Counted from the stretch's first letter, positions 23,152 to 33,675 are shown. The stretch is 64,000 bases of DNA from Hyperoodon ampullatus (GCA_949752795.1 OX457061.1:121664152-121728151), one strand, 5' to 3'. Numbers and translations: made by a program. Notes: generated from the letters alone by a model not told the origin.

Positions 23152-23336
23152 TGTCAATTTCTCCTTGAGATTTTTGTTGTCATTGTTCTGGTCAATGGTA
23201 CCATTATTCTCTCAGGAACTGGTTATTCTCGGCTATTCCAGAATCTTTCAGATTCCATTGTCTGATGGCCCTTCAGGATGAACACCGGGCACAGGCATGT
23301 TCTTGTAACCACAGAGAGGAAGCATTGATCTTAGGG
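23152..23336 (+). repeat. Diverged direct repeat, copy 1
   Basis: This ~185-bp block recurs at 23810-23996. Shared landmarks are 'tctggtcaatg', 'ccat[t/c]attctctcagg', a 'tattcca' motif and 'ttcttgtaac.acagag'. Estimated identity is about three quarters. The family is unknown to me. Confidence 0.6.
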
Positions 23337-23809
23337 ACCTTAAACATTCTGGAAGCTAATGCGTTTATTCCTTTGGCCATAATGCTCTCCTGAGTGCACC
23401 AGGACTGGAAGAAATGTTGGGGGTTACCTCGTCACCTCGTCCTACATTCCCATTGGAGAGATGAAAAGGCAAAGCCCGCTGACACCGGAGAATTGAGGAT
23501 GAGAACTCAGGGTTCCTGGTCTCTCCCATGTGACTAAGTCAAAAGTAATAGCCTGGGTGAAAGGACTTGATTTTCTCACCCCACTTCTATAACTAACATA
23601 TTGCGACTTTTGTAAAATCATGAAACTTCTCTAAACCTTAACTTCCACTATCTCTGGGACAAGAACTTTTTAACACAGTGGCCTCTGAAGTCCTTCAAAC
23701 ATTAATTTTTCATTGATTTATGTGTCTTTGATACCTGCTACAGGATATGACCTCAGGACCACAGCCAAGTATGTAAAGGCAAATAATTTATTTTCCTTTT
23801 CTGGGAAAT
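23337..23809. other. Spacer between direct repeats, possible MIR remnant
   Basis: Near 23570-23690 the order 'ttgtaaaatcatgaaacttc', 'taaaccttaacttccactatct' faintly resembles a worn MIR. No gene is visible. Confidence 0.35.
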
Positions 23810-23996
23810 GTCAGTGTCTCCTTAGGATTTTCTTGTCCTGGTCAATGACACCATCATTCTCTCAGGGTCTGACTATTCCAGACCCAATTTTGCTCTTCTC
23901 CAGATTTGCTGGCCCATAGTTTTCAGATGTCCCTCCAGGACGAGCATCTGGCACCAGCATATTCTTGTAACTACAGAGGAGGCTTTGATCTCCCTG
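23810..23996 (+). repeat. Diverged direct repeat, copy 2
   Basis: Second copy of the block at 23152-23336, offset by about 660 bases, same orientation. It carries several small indels relative to copy 1. Confidence 0.6.
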
Positions 23997-24479
23997 GAGA
24001 GAGTCTCATGGAGCACTATTTCCTTCATAGTAGAGGCCAGTCCACAGAGCACCATCTGTTCCTAGTCCTCAGGTCGCTTGAGAGGCATTCTAGGTGCACT
24101 TTGTCCAATGTCCATCACTGCACACCTGTAACCTCCCACCTGGCTTCTCTTGCTGCTCCCGAAGCAGGAGAAGACAAGGACCACGTGAAGTCCACGCACG
24201 TGCACTGGCTCACCCAGTGGACCCGAGGCAGGTGGGCAGGCAGGGAGGGAGGCCTCTCGAACACTGAGCCCCAGGCACCATCTCAGGGTCCTGGGATCTG
24301 GCTTCCCAAAGGTGGCCCGAGGGCAGGGGAATCAACGTCCTGTGGGATGAACTTGGACCGGTAAGAGAAGAAGGAGAGCATGTGGCTGGCAGATAAAGTC
24401 GACTTGGGTCCCTCCCCACCCCCAGTCAGACCCCTGAAGTCAAAGTCATGCCATACAGCCTTTCCAGAAATGTCCCAGG
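23997..24479. other. GC-richer unique sequence, no gene assigned
   Basis: This is the most GC-rich part of the window. A 152-codon plus-strand open stretch (23906-24364) and opposite minus-strand ones overlap it. They share no recognisable domain, and the first runs through the direct repeat, so I do not call a gene. CpG density is modest, not island-like by eye. Confidence 0.4.
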
Positions 24480-24665
24480 TGACTGAGCAACCATCTGTGC
24501 TTCCTGTAAAGCTGTGGTAACCTGGCATTTGATCTTTTCCCCTCCTTGTCTATCCTTCTATTTTCCCTCATTTTTCTTTCTCTGAGAATTCATGCCCAAA
24601 TAAAGAGTTACCATGGAAGTTTTGCCTCAAGCTTCTACTTTCTAGGAAAACCAGGCTTAGACAGA
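24480..24665 (+). repeat. Possible LTR end (AATAAA and terminal '...gcttagaca')
   Basis: An AAATAAAG poly(A)-signal-like site near 24598 is followed by 'gcctcaagcttctactttct' and 'aaaaccaggcttagaca'. This resembles the tail of several mammalian LTRs. The 5' limit is unknown and the assignment weak. Confidence 0.25.
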
Positions 24666-24856
24666 TAGGCAGTAAGCCTCCATCCCTCTCTGACCCTCAA
24701 CCCAGTCAGTCAATTATTCAATCACTACGTTCTGGTTACTTTTCCTTGTAATATCATTCTCTTTCATTCCTTCCTTTGCTTCTTTGGAGTCACCATCTTA
24801 GCCCCTGTCCTTACCACCTTACACCTGGAATACTACCAAAAAGATCTCTTAACTAG

Positions 24857-25232
24857 CTGTATTAGTCAGAGTTCTCCAGAGAAACAGAACCAGTACGATA
24901 TGTAGCCCCAGTCTGAAGCCTGGCAGGCTCAAGACAAAGGAAGGCCTGATGTTTCAGTTAGACTGAAAGGACAAGAAAAACCAATGTCCCAGCCGAAGGT
25001 AATCAAGCTGGAGGATATTTCCTCTTACTCACAGAAGCGGCAGCTTTTTGGGGTCTATTCAGACCTTCAACTGATTGGACGAGGCCCACCCATATCTGTT
25101 TAGTCAGTCTGCAAATTCAAATGTTAACCTCACCCAGAAACACCCTCACAGACACACCCAGACTAATGTTTCACCAAATGTTTGGGCACCCCATGATCTA
25201 GTCAAGTTGACACATAAAATTAACCGTCACAC
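24857..25232 (-). repeat. Mammalian interspersed repeat, 'tattagtcagagttctcc' family
   Basis: It begins 'ctgtattagtcagagttctccagagaaac', passes 'gaccttcaactgattggacgaggcccacc' and ends 'caagttgacacataaaattaaccgtcac'. This is a well-known eutherian repeat, LTR-like in layout. Its name I cannot give with certainty. The same family lies in the opposite orientation at 62.04-62.45 kb. Confidence 0.7.
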
Positions 25233-25559
25233 TTGTATTTTCCCCTCCATTCTCTGATCCCCTAAATCCTCTGCATGCTATAGCTAGTTTAATCTTCTCA
25301 AAGATGCCATCTCCATCTTGTCAGTAGACTTTAGCAACTCCTCTTCTCTTATTTTTAGTAGAATACCCAAATACCTTTTCCTGGGATAGAAGATTCTTCA
25401 TTTTCTTTCTCCTGCTAATTGACCCAACCTATCCCATCATTCCTGTTTGTTTTTTTTTTAGTTCTAGAGTTACTCATTGAATACTCATTTTTATCTCATG
25501 ACCGAGCTATACCTCTGCATCATTGTACACATCAACCTTTCTCTTGGATGTTCCTTCCC
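25233..25559. other. Unique C/T-rich sequence, no gene seen
   Basis: No motif or repeat boundary is clear. It may be the worn body of the L2 whose end follows. Confidence 0.4.
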
Positions 25560-25650
25560 ACTGTCTATTTCATCTAACCTCGCACAGAATGTAAGCTCCT
25601 TAAGGACAGAGGCCATATCTATCTTGTGCCCCCTTACACAGGGCTAAGCA
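25560..25650 (+). repeat. L2 3'-end fragment
   Basis: 'agaatgtaagctccttaaggacagaggccatatctatctt' is almost the L2 3' consensus (agaatgtaagctccatgagggcagggactttgtctgtctt). Confidence 0.75.
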
Positions 25651-26029
25651 TTCGTACTGTGAGGGATAATGACCCTCTGCCTCGAAACCTTGTGTGGACC
25701 CAAACCATAGGGAAATAAGACATGGGAAAATGTAACCTGGCACAGCACTGATTTCCTTACACTGTGATGAGGTGGAGCCTGCAATGACAATGTGGCTCCT
25801 TATAACCCATAACACTGCAAAACGTGCTCATCTGACTTGATGGATTTCTCATTTTCTCTGAGCTGAAAATCAGCAACCTCTTTGGAGGCATAAGGAGCCT
25901 CTACCACTCATGTTTGTTCTTGGCCTCACGCCCAACACTTGCCTTTCTAGTTTGCTGATATGGTAGCAGTTTGAAGTGAAGGCAACTAAACTAAGTCTAA
26001 GTAGTCATTCTCACCTATCTTCAAACCTG

Positions 26030-26403
26030 GACCAAACTATGTGGTCTGCAATATTTCCAATACATAACCAATAAATATTTGTTCAATGAAGGAAGTAAAG
26101 TGAATGAATGAGCCCCCATCTTCTCTAAAAGAACAGCTTAAATCTTAGCTCCTTCATGAAAGTTTTCCTTACTGCCTTTGTACTGTAGACCAAAGTGAGC
26201 TCCTCTAGATTCCTTTGCAAGTTTTGTGTGTGGCCCTTATTGGTCCTTAATGATTTCTTTCCTTGTATTGAAATCATTTCTTGAGGAATATGTCTTGCTA
26301 TATAATCATACTACAAGCTGTTTGAAGACAAATCCATATTTTATACCTCTTTGTTTTCCCAGAGTTAATACAATGTTTGCACAAAATAAGTACATAAATG
26401 CTT
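26030..26403 (+). repeat. L2 3'-end fragments, two in a row
   Basis: First, 'ccaataaatatttgttcaatgaagg' at about 26065-26095 is the terminal L2 motif. Then 'cttaaatcttagctccttcatgaaagttttccttactgcc' to 'tacaagctgtttgaagacaaatcc' and 'gcacaaaataagtacataaatg' (26128-26403) is a second, longer L2 3' end in the same orientation. Confidence 0.65.
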
Positions 26404-26528
26404 TTCTCCCTTTCTTTCCTTTTTCTTTCTTTCTTTCCTCTCTTTCTTTCTTTCCTTCCTTCCTTCTTCCCTCCTTCCTCCCTCCCTCCTTTCCTTTCCT
26501 GTCCTTCCCTTCCTTCCTTCCTTCTTTT
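26402..26528 (+). repeat. Polypyrimidine (TTTC/TTCC)n tract
   Basis: About 125 bases are essentially only C and T on the plus strand. The complementary purine strand gives a Lys/Glu/Arg/Gly-rich false reading frame. It follows directly on an L2 3' end, a common seed for such expansions. Confidence 0.95.
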
Positions 26529-27027
26529 AAAATTAGTGCCATGTAGTGACCCTGGAACTTAGGAATAATGGAGAGGTGATGTTGACACAAACTTCATTTC
26601 TGAACTTCTATAAGCCACACAAATTTGTCTTATTATTATTCTTTTTAGGCTCTGCAGAACCACATGGAAAATTTGTAAGTAAGTTGGTAAAATAAGGCTG
26701 GTTGAATTTTGAAGCATGAAAAAAAAAAGCAGGATGCTAAGAAATGCTGATTCCTTTCATATCACCCAAGAAGAGATTATTAACAACTAGAGAGAAATGT
26801 AAAAAAAACTGAACTATAAGCAAGGGAGTCATGGATGATTTTAATTCTTCGTTAAATTTTATAATTGTTTTGAAATGTCTACAACTTAACAAGTATTTCC
26901 TTCATAGTCAAAAAGACATCAAATGTTATCTTCAAAAGAAAGAAATTTTAAATGAGTTTTTACTATGTGTCTTCAATCGTAATAAGCCTTTAGGGCAGAA
27001 GATACCCTGCAGATCTACTTTAAAACT
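26529..27027. other. Unique sequence, no gene seen
   Basis: AT-rich DNA. The 78-codon open stretch at 26831-27067 runs into the L1 tail and has no motif. Confidence 0.5.
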
Positions 27028-27300
27028 ATTAAAGCAATTATATTCCAATAAAGATGTTAAAAAATAAAGAAAAGTAGGTTCCTAAAATGGTACAGAGGAA
27101 CCGGTTTGCAGGGCAGAAATAGAGACACAGATGTAGAGAACAAAGGTATGGACACCAAGGAGGGAAAGTGGGGGGTGGGGTGGGATGAATTGGGAGACTG
27201 GGATTGACATGTATACACTAATATGTATAAAATAGATAGCTAATAAGAACCTGCTGTATAACAAATAAATAAAATAAAATTCAAAAAAGAAAGAAAGAAA
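27028..27300 (+). mobile_element. Two L1 3' ends in tandem
   Basis: Bases 27028-27068 are just the last ~40 bases of an L1 ('gcaattatattccaataaag' plus A-rich tail). From about 27085 a second piece of L1 3' untranslated region begins ('ggtacagaggaaccggtttgcaggg ... gatagctaataagaacctgc') and ends in (AAATA)n to about 27300. The order, an end followed by a body, means two insertions or one rearranged copy. Confidence 0.8.
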
Positions 27301-28149
27301 AAATAAAACTATTAAAGAATCAAGGAGTCAGGATTCTTGGCATCTAGTCCCAGCATTCCTATGACTGAAGTCAATATCTGGGTCCATGATTCTTTCTTAT
27401 TTGAAAAGAACTGAGTAATCTCACGTCCAAGCATCCTAACGATTTGATTTTACTGTCTTTCTTTAGGATGATGTGGTAACGTCCACAATGCATACTATGA
27501 CTGTATTCTTTCCCCTCAGTTCCTTTTAGTTCTAAAATACTGGATTTGATTTTGCAAGTTAAGATCTAGGAGAATAATTTAGAAATTCTCTGATTAGGAG
27601 CCAACTTCCCAGAACAACATGGAATAAACAGTTGTTGTCATTTCTTAGTGTTATCCTATTTGGAGGTGAGAATTATATTTAATATTGAAGTATATGAATG
27701 AGTTTTAACTGAAGTACTCTCTCAGTTTTAAAAAAAAAAGATTTTTCAGTGTTCTTTGTATGATACTGTTAAAGACCTATGAATTAGCATTAGAATATCT
27801 AAGACCTCATGGTCCTGGGAGCCAACTGATGACTCATGCTCTGTACTAAACAGATGATACTAATAAAACATCATTTCCGAGGAGTTGTACATACTGAAGC
27901 AACACATGGTCAGAATGAACTGGAATTAAAAATGAGCAATGAGAATGTGGGTTCACAGCTCCCAGAAAAGTGCCAGACATGTTCTAACTGAGTTCGCCTT
28001 GTGCCTGGATGAATTTTCAAAGACTCACATCAGACTTGCCGAGGACTTCAAAGTTACGCGTGCTCTTCAGTGACCACAACATGCGTAAGATTAACTGGAA
28101 TTGCTCATGAAAGCTGAATTAGAAAGGCAATATTTACAATTCCATCAGT
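27301..28149. other. Unique sequence, no gene seen
   Basis: No repeat or coding motif recognised. Confidence 0.55.
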
Positions 28150-28658
28150 GTGGTAAGCAGAACAACTGCTTCCCAAAGATGTCTGCATGCTAATCCTTGG
28201 ATCCCGTGACTACGTTATGTTACAAGGCAAGGGGGGGACCAAGGTTGCTGATGGAATTAAGATTGCTAATAATTGACTTTGAGATGGGGGACCATCCTGG
28301 ATTATCCGAGTGAACCCAAGGTAATAATAAGCGTTCTTACAAGTGAAGGAGGGAGTGAGAATAGTGAGCATCTGTGCAATGTGATGTCACAAATACCTGA
28401 CCGGCCATCACTGGCTTTGAAGATGGAAGAGGCCATGAGCCAAGGAATGTGGGCAGCTCTTGAAGCTGGAAAAAAAAGGCAAGAAAATGGACTCTTTCCT
28501 AAAGCCTCCAGACAGAAACACAGCCCTTCCAACACATGGATTTTAGCCCTCTTAAGGCCCATTTTGACTTTTGACTTTGGAACTGTGTAATTTTTACTTG
28601 TGATGGTTTAATCCTGTAAGTTTTTGGTAATTTGTTAGAACAATAATAAACTAACATA
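28150..28658 (+). mobile_element. MLT1-class MaLR LTR, nearly full length
   Basis: It starts 'tggtaagcagaacaactgct', includes 'gagatgggggaccatcctggattatccgag', 'gctttgaagatggaagaggccatgagccaaggaatg' and ends 'taatttgttagaacaataataaactaacata'. This is the MLT1 layout. It is the LTR of an ancient non-autonomous ERVL-type element, present in mammals generally. Open frames across it (28273-28590) are not genes. Confidence 0.8.
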
Positions 28659-29013
28659 GTCAGCAAATATTTGAAATCTCTGAATCCCTTTCTTTGAATA
28701 CATATTTTTTATTTGCTACTCCATAACTGTTGAACTCATGTTACGTATTTGTCTGCAAAACTTGCCACACTTGTTGAGGAACAGGGGTGTGATTTGTTTT
28801 CGTATCCTTAGGAACTAATGCTTATCCTGGTTCACAGAAGTCAAGTAAACTAGTAGCCTTTTGCTTATCTCATACGGCAACAGTATGTCATCTGTCAGCT
28901 GACGATCACGCATAGCTCCATCCTTATGGGACTTGAGAATCTGTACCAGAGAACTTCTGTGTAATAATTCATCTCAAGCATCACCTCATTTCTTTCTGGT
29001 TTTTACTCTATCA
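28659..29013. other. Unique sequence, no gene seen
   Basis: Nothing recognised. Confidence 0.5.
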
Positions 29014-29090
29014 TAGAATTTTAGAGCTGGACATGCTACACTGTGTCTACTGCCCTCATTTTAGATTAGGGCACTGAGGCAGAGATTGGC
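29014..29090 (+). repeat. MIR-class SINE fragment
   Basis: 'catagaattttagagctgga' followed by 'ccctcattttagattagggcactgaggcagagattgg' follows the common 'tagaatcttagagctggaag ... cctcattttacagatgaggaaactgaggc' repeat. Short and old. Confidence 0.5.
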
Positions 29091-30349
29091 AAATTGTTCT
29101 ATTCATTATTGGTTCTATGAAGTATTAGATCATGAATCAGACTTCTTTCTAAAACAAAATGCTGATTTTATGCATTAAAACTTATCTCAACTGGCAAGTG
29201 AGAGAACACTAATGATATTTCAAGTCTGGACAGCAAACTGTCAAAATGACCTAATGAATATTAATAAAATCACAACCTTTTCATCAAAAAGGAGCAGCCC
29301 ATGTGGGGCGGGGGAGAAATTTTATGAATGTGATATGGCAAAGTGCCACTTGTCTAGAGTAAGTATTTATATAGAAAAGGAAAAAAAAAAAAAGAAAAGG
29401 AGTAAGAGGACATGATATATAATTTGGTTATTATATAACGAATCGTCTTCCAGGTGATTTGGTTTAAAACATCCAGTATTTACTTTCAAAACTAAACTAT
29501 TGTGCCACTTTCTCTGATTCAATCTTCGAGCTGTAGAACAACAGAAATTATCCTCAAATACCAACTGCTCACCAGTGAATTATTTGAAAAAGACAACGGG
29601 CTGTCTAAACGTACCATCAAAAAATGCCTTCAAGATGAAGTGTGTCCTGTCACTGTAAAGCTCAAATAGAACTCTCTTATATTGGATATTTGTAGTCAAT
29701 CTCTAATTCAATTTTCTGTTCTTGGGTTGAGTCAGGAAGAACAAAACAGATTCACTAGGTGTTTCGTGAGGTCAAAGCTTGTTTTCTAAAACATAAAATG
29801 ACATGTGCAGCCGGTCTTCGAATGTTGTCATCCACTTGAGATGTGTACACGTTTTCCTCCCTTCCTCCGCTCTCCTCTTAGACCCTTCCTTTCACCGTTG
29901 GCTGCTTTTGCCTCTTCCCTCTTCATTCTTCTCCTTTTTTTATTACCGACCATGACTGAAGAGGGTCGAATTGACAATTGTTGTGCTTTTAATAGTCAAC
30001 AAATACCCAAAAACCAAGTTGACCCTGAAACATGCTGACATGGAAAAAGATGGGAGTTTGGGAAATTGTTTTTGTTTAGATGGATGGAGGAGGATTGTTT
30101 TGGGTTTTGTTTTTTTTTAAAAAAACACTTAGAGAATTTGTTTCTGCTCTTCCACATTCTCACCATCAGAATATTCTCACCTTCTATAGAGAGAGCTAGT
30201 TACTTTACATGACTTATTTTATCAGTATTTTTGTGTTTTCATATGATAATTAACTAATAGTACTGATCACTTGCTTTTTAAACGAAGTGGACAATATTTC
30301 ACTGCAATGTTTGATTTACATCTATTCATTGTAATAGTTTAATTACCTA
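29091..30349. other. Unique sequence, no gene seen
   Basis: Short chance open frames only. A lone A-rich run lies at 29380-29400. No motif named. Confidence 0.55.
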
Positions 30350-30377
30350 AATAAATTCAAATTTATTTGAATTTATT
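30350..30377. repeat. 28-bp AT-rich palindrome
   Basis: Two 13-base arms (aataaattcaaat and its complement) are separated by TT. A perfect short inverted repeat in AT-rich DNA. Confidence 0.8.
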
Positions 30378-30524
30378 CAAAACAAATTCCACCAGATGTC
30401 AGATAGACCACAAATATATAACTTATATAAAAATCTAGGTATTCAGAGCCAAATTCAGTGGGGGAAGAAGCAATCCTCCAAGTTAAAATAAAAGAATCAC
30501 GCTTTGGAGTTGCCATCAAGGTCA

Positions 30525-30680
30525 GGTAGCCATCAAGGTCATCCAGTCAAACTGCACTGGTTTGTAATTTTAAAAATGGGGCCCATAAAACTTAAATGAG
30601 GAGCTCAAAGCTACAAAATTAGTTGCAGGCACAAATGGAACTGAGGTCTGTCCCTCTCACTCTCAGGTCAGTGAAATGTT
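30525..30680 (+). repeat. MIR-class SINE fragment
   Basis: 'aaggtcatccagtcaaactg', 'agctcaaagctacaaaattagttgcaggcacaaatggaactgaggtc' follow the '(g)atcatctagtccaacc ... caaggtcacacagctagttagtggcagagctggga' layout. Confidence 0.45.
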
Positions 30681-31354
30681 AATTACAGAATATTAATCAT
30701 GGTCTTGGCCACTGTGGAGCAGAAGCAAGTGTCCTTAGGTTCACTGGGAATAGGAAGAGAGATTTGCCATCCCTGAGAATGCAACTCCAGAGGAACGCAA
30801 ACGTCATATCATGGTTCCAGCACAGTTTTGTTCAACGTTGCATGTTCCAATCATCCAGTGAAATCCCCTGATATAGTCTTAAAGGCATGAAAATTCCACC
30901 CTCAATCATGGGAATAAGCTGCAGAAAAACTATTATCTACACGATTTCCGAACTTTCCCAAATATGGCCTGGCTATTTGAAGAATAGAAAAACCGAAAGA
31001 AATTGGGGTTAAATAGGAAGTCCAAGGATCCAGTCGCCTATAGACTGATAAATTCAAGTTAGAATTTTATGATGACTTCTCATGGAAATGGCGCCATTTC
31101 CATGCAGGAAAGGGGCTTCTTAATTCTTTAGTCTGTCTATGTACAAGTGCTCATGTGATAACAGATGGGGCTGCTTTGTGGGGGGTCTCCCTGTGACTTT
31201 TTCTCATCTCAAGTATCAGTTACTCAAGCTATGCTCCTGGCTATATAGACACCAGATATGCATTTCATACAGATAAAAGGACAAGAGGTAGCCACTGGCT
31301 CTGACCCATTGTGACTCGTGGCACTGGATTCTCTCCGACAATGGCATATAGTAG
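30681..31354. other. Unique sequence with a perfect 24-bp palindrome
   Basis: No gene is seen. Bases 31081-31104 form a perfect palindrome centred on GGCGCC, with arms catggaaatggc. Confidence 0.6.
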
Positions 31355-31690
31355 GACACATCATTTTTTTTCTGTAAAGAGCTAGATAGTAACCATTCTA
31401 GGCATTGCAGCCTACATAATCTTTATCAAAATTATGTAACTCTGCCCACGTAGTAAAAGACCAGACCTAGACAGTAAGTGAATGAATGAGTGCAGTTCTG
31501 TGCCAATCAAACTTGATTTATGGACCTGAAACTCGAATTTCAAATACTTCTCAAGTGTCCTGAAATATTCTTCTTCTTTTGATTTATTTTAGCCATTTAA
31601 CAATATAAAAACAATTCTTAGCCCCAAGGCCGTCCAAAAACAGGCAGCAGTCGGATTTGGGCCGTAAGCCACTGTTTGCCAACCACAGCA
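31355..31690 (+). repeat. hAT-type (Charlie-like) DNA transposon copy
   Basis: 'ttctgtaaagagctagatagtaaccattctaggcattgcagcc' and 'gcagtcggatttgggccgtaagccactgtttgccaac' are the two ends of the same eutherian hAT family seen at 16.3 kb. The right terminal repeat is recognisable. The middle holds about 100 bases not in the usual element, possibly a small insertion. Confidence 0.65.
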
Positions 31691-32117
31691 TAAAGGGACA
31701 TTTTGCAATTTGTATTGGGTAATTATTTTCTGTGCTGTAATCCAAATATCTAACTGGTGCTTCAACAATTCCACACCATTCTGAACTCATCTGTGCTTTG
31801 AGCACCCACATCTTTATTTCTGGGGTGATATATGATCAGAATCAAGAAGTAACTCCCAAGGCTTAGATGTCTGAGATTTGGTGGAGAAATCCCACTCTCA
31901 CTTTGGAGTTTAGTGATTCACTGTGACAATTAAACTCATGGAGCTGGTCTATTCAGAGGGGGTATCCTGAAGAATCATCCTGCGGGGTGCATCATCTGGC
32001 TCCCAGAGGCCCCTCCCCCAGCAAAACACCCATTTGAAGTCAATGCTGTAGTAAATCCTAATCATATATAATGTATGGAAGAATATAAATGGGGATATAG
32101 CAATGCTAAAGTTAACA
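31691..32117. other. Unique sequence, no gene seen
   Basis: The minus-strand open stretches at 31584-31811 run out of the hAT copy and are not genes. Confidence 0.5.
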
Positions 32118-32239
32118 TATCACTTACAGGGAATTCTCTGCCAGTCCAGTGGTTAGGACTCGGCACTCTCACTGCCGAGGGTATGGGTTCGATACCTGGT
32201 CAGGGAACTAAGATCCCACAAGCTGCAAGGTGCAGCCAA

Positions 32240-32283
<44 letters not shown>

Positions 32284-32333
32284 TTAATAAATAAATAAAA
32301 CTAGACTCTTTAAAAAACATATTATCACTTACA
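32118..32333 (+). mobile_element. tRNA-Glu SINE, short form, with (AAT)n
   Basis: The head 'gggaattctctgccagtccagtgg' is followed by a well kept tRNA-Glu anticodon arm region ('ggcactctcactgcc') and B box ('gggttcgatacctgg'). Then come 'gcagcc' and a run of about 14 AAT units (to 32281). A target-site duplication tatcacttaca lies at 32118-32128 and 32323-32333. About 40 A-rich but non-simple bases stand between the AAT run and the right duplication. Confidence 0.92.
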
Positions 32334-32622
32334 AGTTTCTGGAAAGGCCATCAGACCATAGGTTAGTCATTTGTAAAAAATATTTAGTGTAAAGAACTAT
32401 GATATAGAACTTAAAATAGCAATCCCCCAAATTTCTGTATGGGACTATTAAAATATAATCATTATTTTGATTTTTTTCACAAGTGATTATGACAAGTGGA
32501 AAAATGAAATAATATCAGTCTCTCTAATTTCTCTTTGCTCTTTGACCTTCTGAAGTGTGGACTGTAACTGTTGTGTTTTTTTTAAAGCAAGTTTTATGCC
32601 CATTTGTAAATTCACTTCAACA
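32334..32622. other. Unique sequence, no gene seen
   Basis: Short AT-rich spacer between two SINEs. Confidence 0.6.
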
Positions 32623-32737
32623 CTTTTTTTTTGGCCCCGTGGTTTGTGGAATCTTAGTTCCCTGACCAGGGATTGAACCTGTGCCCCCTACAATGGAAGT
32701 GCAGAGTCCCAACCACTGGACCACTGGGGAAGTCCCT
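32623..32737 (-). mobile_element. tRNA-Glu SINE, short form
   Basis: A poly(T) start is followed by 'ggccccgtggtttgtgg', 'ttagttccctgaccagggattgaacctg' and the complement of the head, 'ccactggggaagtccct'. No exact flanking duplication seen. Confidence 0.9.
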
Positions 32738-33379
32738 GTAAATGTTGCTTTCAATTCAGATTGAACACCTATTCTGTCAGGCATCTACACACTGCAGACA
32801 CAAAAGTGACTAAAGTATCCATGGGCTCTTCAAGTTGTTCAGAATCTACATAGAAGGCAGACACGCCTTGTTCCAGTCATGCCAGTATGAACTGAGGTGA
32901 CAGACTGCCCCAGACATTCCAGATCTCCTGTCCCTCTCTGGTCCTACCAGCCCCACCCCTATGGCCTCAGCATTTCTACTGTGCTCCATGGATTCTTTCC
33001 CTCAGGGTCTCCAACTCTCTGTGAGTGTCATGAATTCCCAAAACCAATGTCATAAGGAGGAAGATTTAGCTGGGAAGGGTCCCAGGAGACCTAGGGCCTG
33101 TTCTAAACTGATGGCTTAGCACACACTCCCCATATTTATCCAAAGCACCAAAATAACACCCTACGAGGAGAGAACACAGAACAGGTGTTAAGATAATAAA
33201 CGTTACTACCCAGCACCTGTTACCTGAAACAGCATATTTATGCAAGTAGGGGCTGAGTTTGGCGGATTCAACTCATTTCAAGGTTGACAAACCTTTATTG
33301 CAGTTTCAATAAGATGTCCATTGAAATCATACCTTGAACTGATGCATGCACGCACATGGGAATATCCTGAGATACACCA
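32738..33379. other. Unique sequence, no gene seen
   Basis: Nothing recognised. Some of the right part may belong to the LTR-like segment that follows. Confidence 0.5.
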
Positions 33380-33600
33380 AACATGGACTCTGAACTAGGC
33401 AAATCAAAATGATTGTTCAAAGGAAACACGGAAGAAATGCTCCATAAAAGTGATTCAAACTGCCATGAGGGTGAGACTCCCTCTCTGAGCCCACCCATGT
33501 GTCTATCCACATGCACTGTACTTCTTTTTTTCCTAATAAATACTTTATTTCTTTCACTACTTTCCGTCCTTGTGGGAATTCTTTTTCTGCCAGGGCCTTG
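33380..33600 (+). repeat. LTR-like segment (TATA-like box and AATAAA)
   Basis: A CATAAAAG box at 33443-33450 is followed 85-90 bases later by AATAAA at 33535-33540. Pyrimidine-rich DNA resembling retroviral R/U5 comes next. The spacing fits an LTR. No gag, pol or env sequence follows; instead a tRNA-Glu-like segment does. Confidence 0.4.
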
Positions 33601-33605
33601 TCACT

Positions 33606-33675
33606 GACCACTGGTCTAGTGGCTAGGATTCGGTGCTGTCACTGCCACGACCCAACCTCAATCACTGGCCAGGAA
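33606..33675 (+). pseudogene. tRNA-Glu-like pseudogene or tRNA-derived SINE head
   Basis: 'ggtctagtggctaggattcggtgctgtcactgccacga' is very close to the 5' two-thirds of tRNA-Glu, including D arm and anticodon arm. The triplet at the anticodon position reads GTC instead of CTC. The acceptor stem's 5' strand is disturbed ('ccact' for 'tccctggt') and the T arm has decayed. It is nearer to the parent tRNA than the CHR SINEs around it, but it cannot fold as a normal tRNA. Not a functional tRNA gene. Confidence 0.6.

Noticed and set aside
23906..24364. A 152-codon plus-strand open stretch in GC-richer DNA
   Set aside because: It begins inside a duplicated non-coding block, shows no motif, and is matched by equally open frames on the other strand. 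High GC alone lengthens chance frames.
24150..24420. Possible CpG island or promoter
   Set aside because: CpG pairs are present but not dense by eye, and no first exon or start site can be supported.
26306..26590. A Lys/Glu/Gly-rich minus-strand frame
   Set aside because: It is only the translation of the polypyrimidine tract.
32140..32225. A well kept tRNA-Glu-like sequence that might be a tRNA gene
   Set aside because: It is the head of a SINE with a tail and target duplication, and the acceptor stem does not pair.
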